This document shows, piece after piece, positions 51,176 to 62,115 of a DNA stretch of 64,000 nt. The position numbers were made by a program, and so were the translations under genes. The notes below the pieces were generated by a model. That model was not told the origin of the DNA. It searched no databases and worked only from the letters and a program-made list of their open reading frames with translations. The stretch covers positions 124,001 through 188,000 of the forward strand of contig JAKOGH010000736.1 of NCBI GenBank assembly GCA_024811115.1, in the 5' to 3' direction. This DNA is from Terana coerulea (taxonomy: Eukaryota; Basidiomycota; Agaricomycetes; Polyporales; Phanerochaetaceae). Each line of letters begins with the position of its first letter. Position 1 is the stretch's first letter.

Positions 51176-54100
51176 ATGGTTTTCACTACGTCGCAGGCAC
51201 GTAGTACCTACCACCATCGTGAGTATCCGCTGCGTTCACGCATGTTCGGACCACTGACGAACTGTAAGAACACAAGCATGTCCTCTATAAACTCTTCTTT
51301 ATCATCCAAGTTTACCTCAAGACCTGTTGAACACGTTCGAGAACGACCCCTTGTTGCTGCCAAACCCTCCAAGACCCTCACGGACGAGTTTGAGCAGTTC
51401 CGCGTAAAAGCGCTCTCCCAAAAGTCCAGCTGTGAGGTGCAGGTGATTTTGCCGGATACAGGGCCCAGGCATCCCAACATGCGCCCGGAAATATTTGGCC
51501 AAATTGACAATTTCAGGAAGGGCCAGCAGCGGACGCTCTTACATCTCGCGGCGAAGAACAACGATGTTCCGCTTGCGTACGAGATGGTTCGAATGGGCAT
51601 TACATCGAGAAAAACCTCAAAATTTCCTACAACCTTGTACAGCGTCTGGAATAGATGCAAGCGTCTCCTGAGTGGTAGAATCGTCTTGTAATTGGCGAAA
51701 TTAGCACAAGGCGTCCAATCTCCGTAGTCGCCCGGGATCATTTGTATGCCACTTGTAATGCTCTTACAATCAGCATGCAAGTGAGTTAGGAGTTGGTTCC
51801 AAGTTAACAGACCATCCCACCGCTTGTAGCCCGAGCAATGCTTAGTGATTGGCAAGGGTAAACCCTCCATGCTTAGAGGCTAACCCTTACCCTTACCCTC
51901 CAAAACCCTTACCCTTATGAAGGGTAAGGGTTGAGGGTTACCCTTCAAACCCTTGCCAAAATAGGCAGAAAATAGTGCTTTGAGTGCTTTTTCATTCACT
52001 TATAATGTCAGCCTTCTATTTGAGTAGCTTGGATTGATATAGAAAGCACTCACAACACTTGCAGCCCTATCCAGCAACATGTCTGGTATTTGCATGCAGA
52101 CCCCTGCCAGACGAGGGTTAACTTTCTTCAACCCTCACCCTTACCCTTCATACCCTTACCCTTAACCCTCGGGGGTTTGCAAACCCCTGCCTATCACTAG
52201 CAATGCTTGCCAGCTTATGGCTTATTCTCAGCTCTGTGTGGCTACATCATTCTGAATTTCTTGTATTTTTCACACCTTTTACTCTCATTGTATTTTTATG
52301 CAATAACACTGGCTGATTATTTAACTGATTAGTGTTGCCAAAGTTCAGTTTGATTCGGTGGTTCAGAACCAGAACCAATGAACTGAACCATGTGGTTCAG
52401 TTCAGTTTGGTTCTGGTTCGGCCTCTAGTAACTTGGTTCAGTTCTTGGTTCAGGGCATGGCTGTCACACCCTGAACCAAGTTCGAACTAGTTCAAACCAT
52501 GAACCATGTACATGTTATGTAGTGTATTTGTACTGGGATTCATAAAGAAAAGTACATGAACTTACTTACTGTAGCATGTCTAAACTATTTTTTCATTATT
52601 GTGCTTGTAAACTGAGCACCAAATGTTGCTCTGCTTATGTTTTGGTGTATACATGATGCCATCAATAGCTGCCAAAAATGGCAACTGGCAGCCTCTACCA
52701 GACACTGAGCTTCAAAATGTCATAATATAAGGCTTTTGCACTATACAAACCCTTCTAGATGTCAATATATAACTCTATTATGATCTACCATTGCAATTAT
52801 ACTGATTTGACAGAGTAAAGCAGATATATACATGGTTCAATGGTTCGAACCAGTTCGAACCCTGAACTGAACCAACTGAACCAGTTCATGCTGGTTCAGT
52901 TCAGTTCGATTCTGGTTTGGCTACTAAACACTTGGTTCTGGTTCTGGTTCTGACAAAATGGGCCTGAACCGAACTGAACTGAACTTCGGCAACATTATAA
53001 CTGATCATTTATGTGTAAATACATCTCGGGCGTTGCGTGCTGTAAAAATACCCTGCTACCAGTTTGCACGCCTGCCGAGACCCTGGAGTGGGATTCATAA
53101 GCTGAGACAAGGGACAAGGCATGTGAGCTTACCTCCTGAAACGGCAAGATGCCTTGACTATACTCACATCGTCGACTGCCATCCTTGAAAGCTCTCTCTT
53201 TCCTCTCCTCACACTGCAGTCCTAAGTAGCATTCATCTGTCAGTATCCAGACAGAGATGAGATGCGAATATGTACTTATCTTGGTTGTCTGTGTAGTAGT
53301 GAGAGGATGGGAGCGAGATCTAAGGTGTGTGTAGCATATCAGTACAGACATTTGAATTTGGCGCACAGTCAGAACTTACGAGTGGGTGAGCAGATTCGCA
53401 AAGTTGCGCGTGCCTTATATGCACATGCAGCCAGCTGTTGAGTCAGCACAACCACAACAGCGCTGACTGCGCACTGACCTGAAATCTGAGACATTGTTCC
53501 CGAATTGTAACACCCCACCCTGAAGTGTTACCCTTCGTGACAGCCGCACCCTGCACGCCGTAGAGACACCAGCAATATCAAACTCTAGTCATACTTCGAG
53601 CTCCACGTTGTATGGCATGCCATTGAGATTCAAACCGCAGCGCTTCAACGGCCGTGTAAACCCTCATAAGGAGTCCCGTATCCCGGCGCTGGCGGGCGAG
53701 GTCGGGGGATATGTCTATGCCAAATATAAAGGGCGTGTTGTCAAACAATATTGCTGAGAAACCACGTACTCACTGTTTAAAGCATGGATACTTTTTGTAG
53801 TGCCGTCCTGTTAGGGTAGGTGGATAGACTGTAACTTACTGAACGTAGGTTGACTAGGACGGCATTCAGGTTGGGCTGAGGTACTCACCAGAGTTTCTGT
53901 CAGCCGCCGGCATGGACGTGAGAAATGATAAAAATGGGTGCTGAAAGAGTTCCAGCCTTTCATGAGAAAGACGCAAGTAGGTTGTAACTCACCATTACTC
54001 TTTCAGCAATGTTACAAGTGGTAGAATCGGTCCAAGGAGTAGAATCCGTGCAAGCGTCTTACGGGCTGATCGGAAGCCTCTCCGAATACGGAAATTGAGC

Positions 54101-55531
54101 GTCTAATCTGCAAATTGGCGTAATCGGTAGGAGCCGCCGGGATTCCTTTCGATGTACGATCGACTACAAGGATGCGCGTGGCGCAACAGCGCTGTTTCTC
54201 GCCTGCGAGTGCATGCGCTCGACGCAGAACATCAAGGACATAATGAAGACGATGCCCAGGCCGACGCCAGGGACAGAAGACGCGAAGGTCCTCAGCGACG
54301 AATATTTGGACGACGAAATCACTCGCACCCTGCGCATTGCGACGCTGCTCATCGAGCAGCACGCAGACGTCAACGTCACCGTCGACGGGCAAACGCCCTG
54401 AGTATCGCTGTCGAGATTGCGCATTGGCCGCTCGTGGAACTTCTTATCCGCCATGGTGCAAAGGTTCCCTCCCACCCGAAATTCGGCAATCCGAGGCAGA
54501 AGCTGAAGTATCAGAACCTCCTGAAGACGGTCCGCGCCGCCAAGCCCCGTCCTGCCCGCCCATGCCCCTGCTGGTCTAGCGAGCTGCTCGCGAACTGCCA
54601 CGCAGCGAAGAACTTCCCATACCCCCGGAGTTCCTCTGCCACTGCGGGAGCCACAAGACGTATGGTCGGTGCTGCACGAAGAAGAAATTTGGGATGGAGG
54701 AACAGTGGCATGCCCCCGAGGACTGGATATGCCCGGTACGCGTTATTCAAATGTCGACACCTGACGACGATTCCTTCCTGGGCCGGCTTCTCCAATGGAC
54801 ACCACGCCCTCAGCGCGCTGCAGCAGACACCAGGCTTCGACCCCGCTGATCTGAAGAAGCGGACAAACGAGACGTGGGTCAGTTGTTTGACGGTCTCCCA
54901 CCGGACACTGTCGAGCCTGGGTTCATCTTCGCCATGAAGTCGGTCGACTTCATCCCACAGTACGCGTGCATGTACGCTTATGCTGCAGTCCGCTGAAAAT
55001 GCCTCCATAGCCCATGGACAGGCCAACTCAGTCGCATCGAGAGCAAGAAACGCTGCGATGAGTGGAACACCGCAGTGGACGCCTACATCGCTTCCGGCCA
55101 GAACCGCCGCCGCCGCTCAAGCTTCGACATCGCGTTCTGCGCGAAGATAGGGGTTAATGGCGGCCCGTTGTACAAGGAGTGCGAGGCGGAGGGCTGCGAG
55201 CGCGCAGAGGGCGTTGATGTCGAGAAAATGAAGTGCTGCGGTAGCTGCAGACTAGTAAGCCCGCCATCTGTCGGTCCAAGTAATACCCGAGTTAATGTTG
55301 CACTTGGTGTCGTAGATCGTCTATTGCAGTCAAGCGTGCCAAACCACGGACTGGAAACGACACAAGGCTGAATGCAAGACGAAGAGCCATAAAGAGCAAC
55401 GCCTCCCTGCCCAACAGCTTCTGGAAGAGTTTTTCACCATGCAGACCCGAACCATGGCGGCCGGCCTGAATGGTCTCAGTACGCCTGGTGTCGGGGACCT
55501 GAGCGGGATTGAATGCGCCGAGCTCGATTAG
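51176..55531 (+). CDS. Ankyrin-repeat and MYND-finger protein, split by transposable elements
   Basis: The 5' part (to about 51690) ends in TLLHLAAKNNDVPLAYEMVR, an ankyrin repeat. The 3' part resumes near 54160 with KDARGATALFLACECM and LSIAVEIAHWPLVELLIRHG, two more repeats. It goes on through CHCGSHKTYGRCCTKKKF, a SEC-C-like Cys cluster, to the MYND finger: KMKCCGSCRL, an intron to 55318, then IVYCSQACQTTDWKRHKAEC. The stop is at 55529-55531. Between the halves lie two hAT MITEs and other non-coding DNA, about 2.4 kb. A GT after AACCTT at 51641 and an AG at 54171 could let this be spliced as one long intron; otherwise the gene is broken. Single missing bases near 54396 and 54609 shift the frame within the 3' half. 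MYND fingers bind protein partners. Confidence 0.6.
51843..52199. mobile_element. hAT-like MITE, 357 bases, rich in CCCTTA repeats
   Basis: Inverted ends TAGTGATTGGCAAGGGT and the complement of TAGTGATAGGCAGGGGT lie inside an exact eight-base duplication GCAATGCT (51835-51842 and 52200-52207). Just inside each end are runs of CCCTTA and TAAGGG in both orientations, likely subterminal repeats. No coding sequence. Confidence 0.88.
52330..52997. mobile_element. hAT-like MITE, 668 bases, rich in GGTTCAG repeats
   Basis: Ends TAGTGTTGCCAAAGTTCAG and, reversed, TAATGTTGCCGAAGTTCAG are inverted repeats. The eight-base duplication TAACTGAT flanks them exactly (52322-52329 and 52998-53005). Both subterminal regions are packed with GGTTCAG, GTTCTGG and their complements. 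The centre is A/T-rich. TA(G)TGTTGCC ends are typical of hAT elements. No transposase. Confidence 0.9.
53006..54140. other. Non-coding part of the insertion between the two halves of the ankyrin-MYND gene
   Basis: No repeats or genes could be identified here. The words GTGGTAGAATCG and GCAAGCGTCT occur both at 51650-51690 and at 54015-54060 in different order, hinting at a rearranged duplication at the insertion borders. Confidence 0.4.
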
Positions 55532-56018
55532 CAGCTCAAGTTCACGCCGACGGACGGAGGATACAAAATATGTGGCCAGGATAGTTGCGCTGTCCGTTCA
55601 TAACCCATCAAAATGAACCCTGTCGCATGGGCGAGTAAACTATGTGAAGATCTACAGACTACAGAGCCCTGTTCTGGTGGAGAGGACATAGGCGTGGTGC
55701 ACCAAATATGTAAGAGAGCGAGCACTTATTGCCGTCACCCGTGACACGCTGCCGCATAGCGTATAGTTACTTTGCACGTCTTAACGCACAAAAAAGAGCA
55801 CTGTGAATCAATGTGAACATACAGCGGCCTTTTGTTGAAAACTCAGTGCCATTACATATCCGTGAGGCCTCGACTACTAGGAGGCTTCGTCCCGGGTGGG
55901 CATGCTCGTTGCTCTGCTCTCGGCCATCATATCTAAGATCTAGATCTCATATTATATAAGGTTCGAACAAGCTCGAAGGGCAACCTTGCCAACAACGCCT
56001 CACTGTGAGAAAGCAACA
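55532..56018. other. Intergenic, no gene recognised
   Basis: Short interval between two MYND genes in the same orientation. A TATATAAGG stretch at about 55953 could be the TATA element of the second, some 65 bases before its start. Confidence 0.45.
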
Positions 56019-56752
56019 ATGCAAGAATTCGAAGGTCCAGGCAAGCTCAAGAAGGAATGCACGCAATGCCAGCATTGCCTGAAGCACAAGGGGCCTGGCG
56101 TCACCCTTTCGCTCTGCGGAGGATGTAAAGTAGACATGTACTGCGTACGTTTTGTTGTCCTCGGAATCTCAACCAAGAAAGTCGTGCTAACCGTCTGCAC
56201 ACACAGAGCAAGCAGTGTCAGAAGGATGCGTGGGCACAGCATAAACCCATTTGCCAACGGCAGGTCCGGCTCAATGCAGAGTGGTCAGACGACAAGCTCA
56301 AGACGCTGGAATCGCTCCGCGAGTTCGCGGCCTACCACCGGATGACGCTGGCGTGCTGCGGCATGCAGGCCCTCGAGCTGCACCGGGACATAAAGAACGC
56401 GGAGAGGTACACGTTCCAGGTCCTCCTGCGCAAGCGGCCTAACGCGAAACGAGCCGCAGAAAGCTGGATCGTGGAGGACGCAAAGGTCATCCCGTACGAC
56501 ATCCTGCCGCCTGAGCGCGAACAATTTCTCCGAGAGGCGTTGGCGAAGTGGGAGAGCAAGAGCTCCGCACCTGACCACAACTCGTTCTTTATCCTGATGC
56601 AAGACCTCGAGAGCGACGCTTGCAATTCTTTCCCATGTGGGTTCACGCGGAAAGTTGCACAGGGGGTGGCAGGCAGTGACTCATCTGGGTGGAAGGATCA
56701 ACTCAGGCTCAGAGCAAACAATGGCGTTGGCGGATTCGGGTTGAAAAGCTGA
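56019..56752 (+). CDS. MYND-finger protein
   Basis: Exons 56019-56144 and 56207-56752 join in phase to 223 residues. The MYND finger lies at about residues 14-60: CTQCQHC, then SLCGGCKVDMYC, and after the intron SKQCQKDAWAQHKPICQ. The remainder is mostly helical (LKTLESLREFAAYHRMTLAC, NAKRAAESWIVEDAKVIPYD) with no known domain. The intron sits exactly between the Cys pairs, as in the upstream MYND gene, which suggests common ancestry by tandem duplication. MYND domains recruit proline-rich protein partners; a more exact role cannot be given. Frame is clean. Confidence 0.78.
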
Positions 56753-57431
56753 ACTGTTTTGCGCCGAACAGACGTCGAGAGTCTTACCATCATTCGTACG
56801 AGGCATCCCTGCCGATTTGTGGTACAGTACGCAATACATTACATCCACCGAGCGTGCAATCATGGACAGCTATCCGCGAGAAATTGCTCATTCCGGACTA
56901 CACCGCGACGCCAAGGGTGCAAACATCTTGAGTGAAGACACATAAGTAGTACTTACAGTGGCAAACGGCGCAAGCAGTGGCGAGCACATACATACGTGGG
57001 AAATGTAAGATAACGCCTGCTTGAGATAAGATAGCGTTTTAGCCTCGCCATCAAATTGCGCCGGCCAAGCTGAGGACGGTATGTAAGTCTTTCATTCCGC
57101 GAGTCCATAGAGCACAGAGGCCACCTTTGTACCTACATAGTACTGGAGGCCCCAGGTCGCAGGCGTTTATATTGCGGGTCGGGGTGATCCGAGTCCTGTC
57201 CGAGTCCGTCTGCAAGAGCGGGCGCTGCTTTGCGCCACAAGGGCGCCAGCCTGAGTGGCAAATCATAGGCATGCTTTTCTCTCTTCACAACCACCACCTG
57301 GGACAGCGGATACACAATAAGACTGTCTTTGAGTCGTATTATTTCTCATCCGCATCTGCATCAACAGGTGCCGCGAGAAGTTCCGTATTGCAAGTCAACC
57401 AACTGGACGCGTCTTCGCCACTCAACCCGGG
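56753..57431. other. Intergenic, no gene recognised
   Basis: Nothing recognised; upstream region of F-box D. Confidence 0.45.
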
Positions 57432-58753
57432 ATGTCTCAGAGGTACGCTGGCCAGCGGCGTTCCCTGTTCTTGGAAGATCAATTAATAATGTCTAATTCT
57501 CAGCAAGACCATACACGACTTACCACAGGAGATTCTAGACCATGTGATTGGATGTTTGGGCTGGGAGCCTGAATCTCTGGAGGCCTGCGCCCTGACGCAC
57601 CGACAATGGACTCATGCCAGTCAGAAGTATCTGCACCACAGCCGTCGTATTGACTGGGACAACGAGCACGGTATCACAGATCGAGAGATGTACTCCAACC
57701 CAGACGTCGCCGGCTTCGTGCAAGAACTGGATATGAACGTCCCTCCTTCTCCAGCTCAACACGAGGTTTCGTGGCGGGTCCTCTCCGCGTCTGAAGAACG
57801 TACGAAGCATCAAGTTTGCCAACATGGAGTGGATCTATTGCAACGCAGCAACCCGCGACACCCTTCGCCGTGTGTTCTCCCCGAGTCGATAGCTCAATTT
57901 TCCAGTGGCCACTTCCAACATGCACATGACTTCATCTATTTCCTGTCGGCTTTCCCCAACATCGTTGAACTGGACATCAGGGATATCGACTGGAACGCAG
58001 ATGTCATCGACCCCGTCGTATATCCACCCCAGACACTGGATCTGATTCCCGGCGCATCCCTGAAGAAATTGTCCTTTAGTTGGGATGACGACGACGATGG
58101 CAACGCAGCGTCTACGCTCGTCCGGCCGTGGATATCGCAGCTCCCCAAGTACTCAGCGACCGTTTGCGGTTTGAGTGGGCGTCGTGGAGAGGGATGCATA
58201 CGCTGCCTGCATATTTGGCTGCGTTGGGGCCCGCGGTGGCCGATCTCGAGGTCGGTATATACAGGGGAGATGTCCAGCCCGGTACGTTTGTACTAATTGG
58301 TATTCCAGTCGTTCGCTCACTATTCTCATGCAACATGTAGCCCATCTCGGTGTCAAAGCCTGCACGCAACTTCGAAGTCTCACCTTCGACGGTCTATGTA
58401 CCGGCAGCCGTAACCTCCCCGGCGACGCAAACGTCGGCCGTGATTACTTCTGGGTCTTGCACATACTCGGTGAAGCTCCGTTGGCGCAACTCACGGACGT
58501 CATTCTGAAAGTCGAGGCAAACAAAGCGCAGCAGCTTGTTTCCTTTGATTTCGCGGCCCTCGACGAGCTGCTTGCACAGCCTCTATTACGCCACATCCGC
58601 CTCACCATATCGTTTATTTCATGGAATCTGGTGAAGATGCGGAGCAACTCTATTATCGACGGCGTCGATGAGTTTACTCTCGCTATCGCACTCATTGCGG
58701 ACAGGCTTAAAGAGGTCACCAGGAGCAAGAGGCTCAAGTTTGGTGTACATTAA
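57432..58753 (+). CDS. F-box protein D
   Basis: Exons 57432-57442, 57504-58281 and 58341-58753; corrected length 399 residues. It starts MSQSKTIHDLPQEILDHVIG, an F-box, with LEACALTHRQWTHASQKYLH. Later parts are FIYFLSAFPNIVELDIRDID, RLRFEWASWRGMHTLPAYLA and EFTLAIALIADRLKEVTRSK. Comparison with the minus-strand relic at 46130-47046 helps place four single-base shifts: extra bases near 57787, in CCCC 57879-57882 and in TTTT 57898-57901, and a missing G near 58149. Together they bring the sum back to a multiple of three. Exon 1 codes for just over three residues; its donor GTACGC and the acceptor TTCTCAG are good. Probably an SCF substrate receptor, target unknown. Confidence 0.7.
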
Positions 58754-59324
58754 TTACTCATGGCTTGTCGGCACATAGACCAATAACCAGTTGGGCGTTG
58801 GGGATTATATGATGTATTATATGGATTTTATGGTGTATATGATGCAAACAACAGAAACAAGTATTGAATATAATTTTAAATTTACGCCGGATACAAGAGT
58901 CTGCGGACTGATCTGAAGCATAGGTAGGACGGTGGTGATTGTGAGTGAAAAGCGTGCTGCCAAGGAGACATGGGACATACCAGGAAGAGCAGCAGCGAAG
59001 GTGTGGATAACGGGACACAGCGCACGAAAGCGTGGTGGGTTTGAATGATGGCGTCCAGCTCGTTGAGAAGAGCAGACGCGATGAAGGCGGTGAGTTGACG
59101 GGCGTAACTTGAATGAAAAAAATAACGATGATGAAGCTCCTAAGTCATGAAAAAATGTTTTTGTAGTAGCATAGTAAACCTTGACGCGGGACGAGAATGA
59201 CGTCCTCTCTACGCCAGGGTCTGGTTGCCCACAGACCGCGACGATGCCTTCGACAAAGTTGAGCCTGGATCGCCCTTGGTGACCTGATGCTTGCGTCGCT
59301 TCGAGTCCTTGGACTTCTAGCGGA
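58754..59324. other. Intergenic, A/T-rich, no gene recognised
   Basis: Contains short TATATGATG-type repeats near 58805-58850, perhaps 3' untranslated sequence of F-box D. Nothing else recognised. Confidence 0.45.
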
Positions 59325-60474
59325 TCATCGCCTTGAGGTCGATGACGCGCATCCTCCTAGGCGCACTGGAGCTTGGTTCAACCTCGAGACCACCGTCGTC
59401 GCGCTGCTGACCGTAGGGGTTGAAGCGACCACCGCGAGTGCGTGGTTGAGGGCCAGCGACCTCGACATATGCACGCTTCTGCGCACGCTCTCGAGCGCTA
59501 CTCTTTTCTTGGGAGCCGGGGGTATTTGCGTGCCATGAGTCTTCTTCTTGGGAGGTGTCTGAGGAGCCATAAGAGGCCGATTCACCAAAGCGTCGGTGAT
59601 CGTCAAGCGAGACATCTTCGGGACCAGGGCGGATGAGACTGCGAGCTTGTCGGCACCAAGCGTCTTCGACTCCAGTGCAGCCTTGGTTGGCGACATCTCG
59701 TCGTGTACAAGCGTCGCCTCCGAATCAATGCTAGCCGCGTCGAGGTAGTCGTCGAATTCGTCGTAGGCCTTGTCGTCAGAGCATCGATGAGCGGAGAGAG
59801 AAACAGGCGCAGAGGACAGGTGGCTGCCGGGGTTGTTGACGGACGCAGACAGACCAGACAGTTCCCAGTCAGCGATGGCTTCCTTAGAGTAGTCTTCGGT
59901 GAAGTCATCCGCCATCTCGACGGTCCAGTCCGATGGCGAGGCCATGATGATGTCGCCAGACAGCGGTGGAGGAAGACGGCGGGCCCACACATCCGTCGGT
60001 CCAAGGACATAGCCGGTATCCACGTCCATCAGGTCATCAGAGTCAATAGAGATGTCCATAGCATCGGTGGCGCACTGTATACACCAGCGTTAAGGTTGAA
60101 CATGGTGCCAACAAAGATACATCGACATACCTGAATATCATACTGAGAGTGAAGCTGAGGCTGACAGACACAAACGATCAGTTGGACTGAGTCGTGCACA
60201 CAATATGAACACGCACCAAAAGGTGGCGACCAAGAAGGTTGAGCATTCGCTGCATTCTTCCCATCCTAGCGGCACGCTTCCCCTTTGCTCCCGCCGCCTG
60301 GCAAGACATGACGTTCTTGCGACCATGGAGGCAGCATTGCTTGACAGGGGCCTTGCGCAGTTGGAGGGCCTGGAGGGCCTTCGCGGCCATCTTGCACTTG
60401 AGCGATCCGACTAAAGGCACGCTGCGGCTCTTCTTGTCCATGGGAGAGAAAACGAAGAGGCTGTTGGTACGCAT
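59325..60474 (-). CDS. Unknown two-exon protein, basic N-terminus and acidic Ser-rich middle
   Basis: Exons 60474-60217 and 60074-59325 join in phase to 335 residues; the intron is 142 bases, long for this window, and may contain a skipped exon. The first 86 residues are basic with Cys (SLKCKMAAKALQALQLRK, VKQCCLHGRKNVMSCQ). The second exon begins MDISIDSDDLMDVDTGYVLG and is acidic, then turns basic and Pro-rich near the end (PQTPPKKKTHGTQIPPAPKK). No known domain, signal peptide or membrane helix was recognised. It looks largely disordered, as in regulatory nuclear proteins, but no function is claimed. Confidence 0.6.
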
Positions 60475-62115
60475 GGTAAAGGGCTGGTGAAGTGTTGGGC
60501 GAGAAGCGGGGAGGAAAGGGTGGATGATGAGAGGAGGAGGAGAAGGGAAGATACAGGACCAGAAGCCCGATGTCTGGTATAAACATCCCAAGAGGCTGAC
60601 GAGGCGGGCATTGGGTTGCTTTGAGAGGCTAACAGGGATGACGATGCGGCGGCGGGGTCGGTTCAATTTAGAACATTTAGCACTGGTCCACGCCTCGTAA
60701 CGTCAGAGCGCTACAGGGTCATCGTGAGTGCACCAACAGTGTACGTGACGGGCCTTGGCGGATGCTTTCCAGGGTGGTTATCTGAACCTACGACCAGCCA
60801 CTGTGTTTCACCAAGTCTTCTCCCACGTCGAAGTTTCCCGAGGATGTTTCCACCGGGAACTATGCCAAGATACCGTGAGACACTTTGAGTAGTCAAACGG
60901 AGATCTCTACGTACCTCGATGGTACGGAAGCTTCCAGCGTTCGCGTTCGAGATGCGTTCGAGAGTTGTTCACTCCGCTGTCTTGCTGGCTCAGCGCAGCA
61001 TCCAACCCGGGAGAGAAGGAACATAGACCCTACCGCCACGGTCGCATGGTGCCTTTTGACATGCTTCGCTGTGGGATGAAACCGCGAGTAAGCGAAGAGA
61101 ATCGCTCGCGAAATTAGGCGTGTATGCCTGAGAAGACACGGTGGGTGCTACGGAGGTAGGCCAGCGCAAGACTGAGCGAGAAATCTGTAACAGGTAAGAG
61201 AGCACCGCTGCGAGGTTTATTCTCTCATTGACTCGGCAAACACTGGCAGTTGTTCCGCTTTCCTAGTGCTTTCCCACCCCGCTGTCGTGGCGGCTGCGCG
61301 GGCGGGAGTCAGTGTTCAAACTTGCAGGATAAGCTCAGGGCCGTCTGACGACAGAAACGTGCGTCGGCAAACGGTTAAGTAAACAAGAATGCAATACATA
61401 ATCGGCAGCGTACGTCAGTTTTCAGGGCCCTCCGAGCTGATTTCCAGAGTGCAATCGCAGAGGAACATGCATCGGGCCCGGATCCTCCTCGGTGCTAGGC
61501 CTGCAGCAGATCACCGTGGCTTTCGGGCGAGCGGAGCCTTGCTCGCTGTGTCGGAAGCATCATAAGCGACTCCGCGAAGCAGAGTGCAGCGATGTCAAGG
61601 TGTGAGTTGATCTGCAACCACGACGGAGGCAGGGTGGTGCGCCGCCTAAGCGACTCTTCGCCGCCATCATTTCCTATTTGAGACCCCCGACCACTCCCGG
61701 CAAGCAAGCGCCGACGCAGGCTTCCTCTTCCACACATCCTTGACGGCATCCCCAAGCACTTCCGTTGGCGCAGCCAGCAGCGCAGCAGTGTGCAATATCA
61801 ACGGCCACCTTCGCTGAACAGCAAAGGGTGCGAAGCTCGTCCAAGCGATCGGTGCCTGTTTCAGATTTACGGTGTGAATGGGGACGAATTGGACGCACTC
61901 CGCCGGCAACCAACGGGCTAGACGACGAACTGACATCGGCTACAGGTTCAGTGCAGATGTCGTACCGGTCTAGCCGTGAATGTGGGTTGTCCGGCGTCGC
62001 TCATATATGTCCTCGGACTGCGTACATCGCCTGGACCTCCTCCTTTGACTCCTGCTCTTAATCGCTGCCTGCGGCCGCGGCGTCCACGTTCGTTGTCCCG
62101 CATTTGCAGAGGACC
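60475..62115. other. Intergenic, no gene recognised
   Basis: Several minus-strand frames (61495-61936) contain no motifs. Nothing else was recognised. Confidence 0.4.

Noticed and set aside
51880..52190. Telomere repeats
   Set aside because: The unit is CCCTTA/TAAGGG, not CCCTAA/TTAGGG, and it lies inside a delimited MITE.
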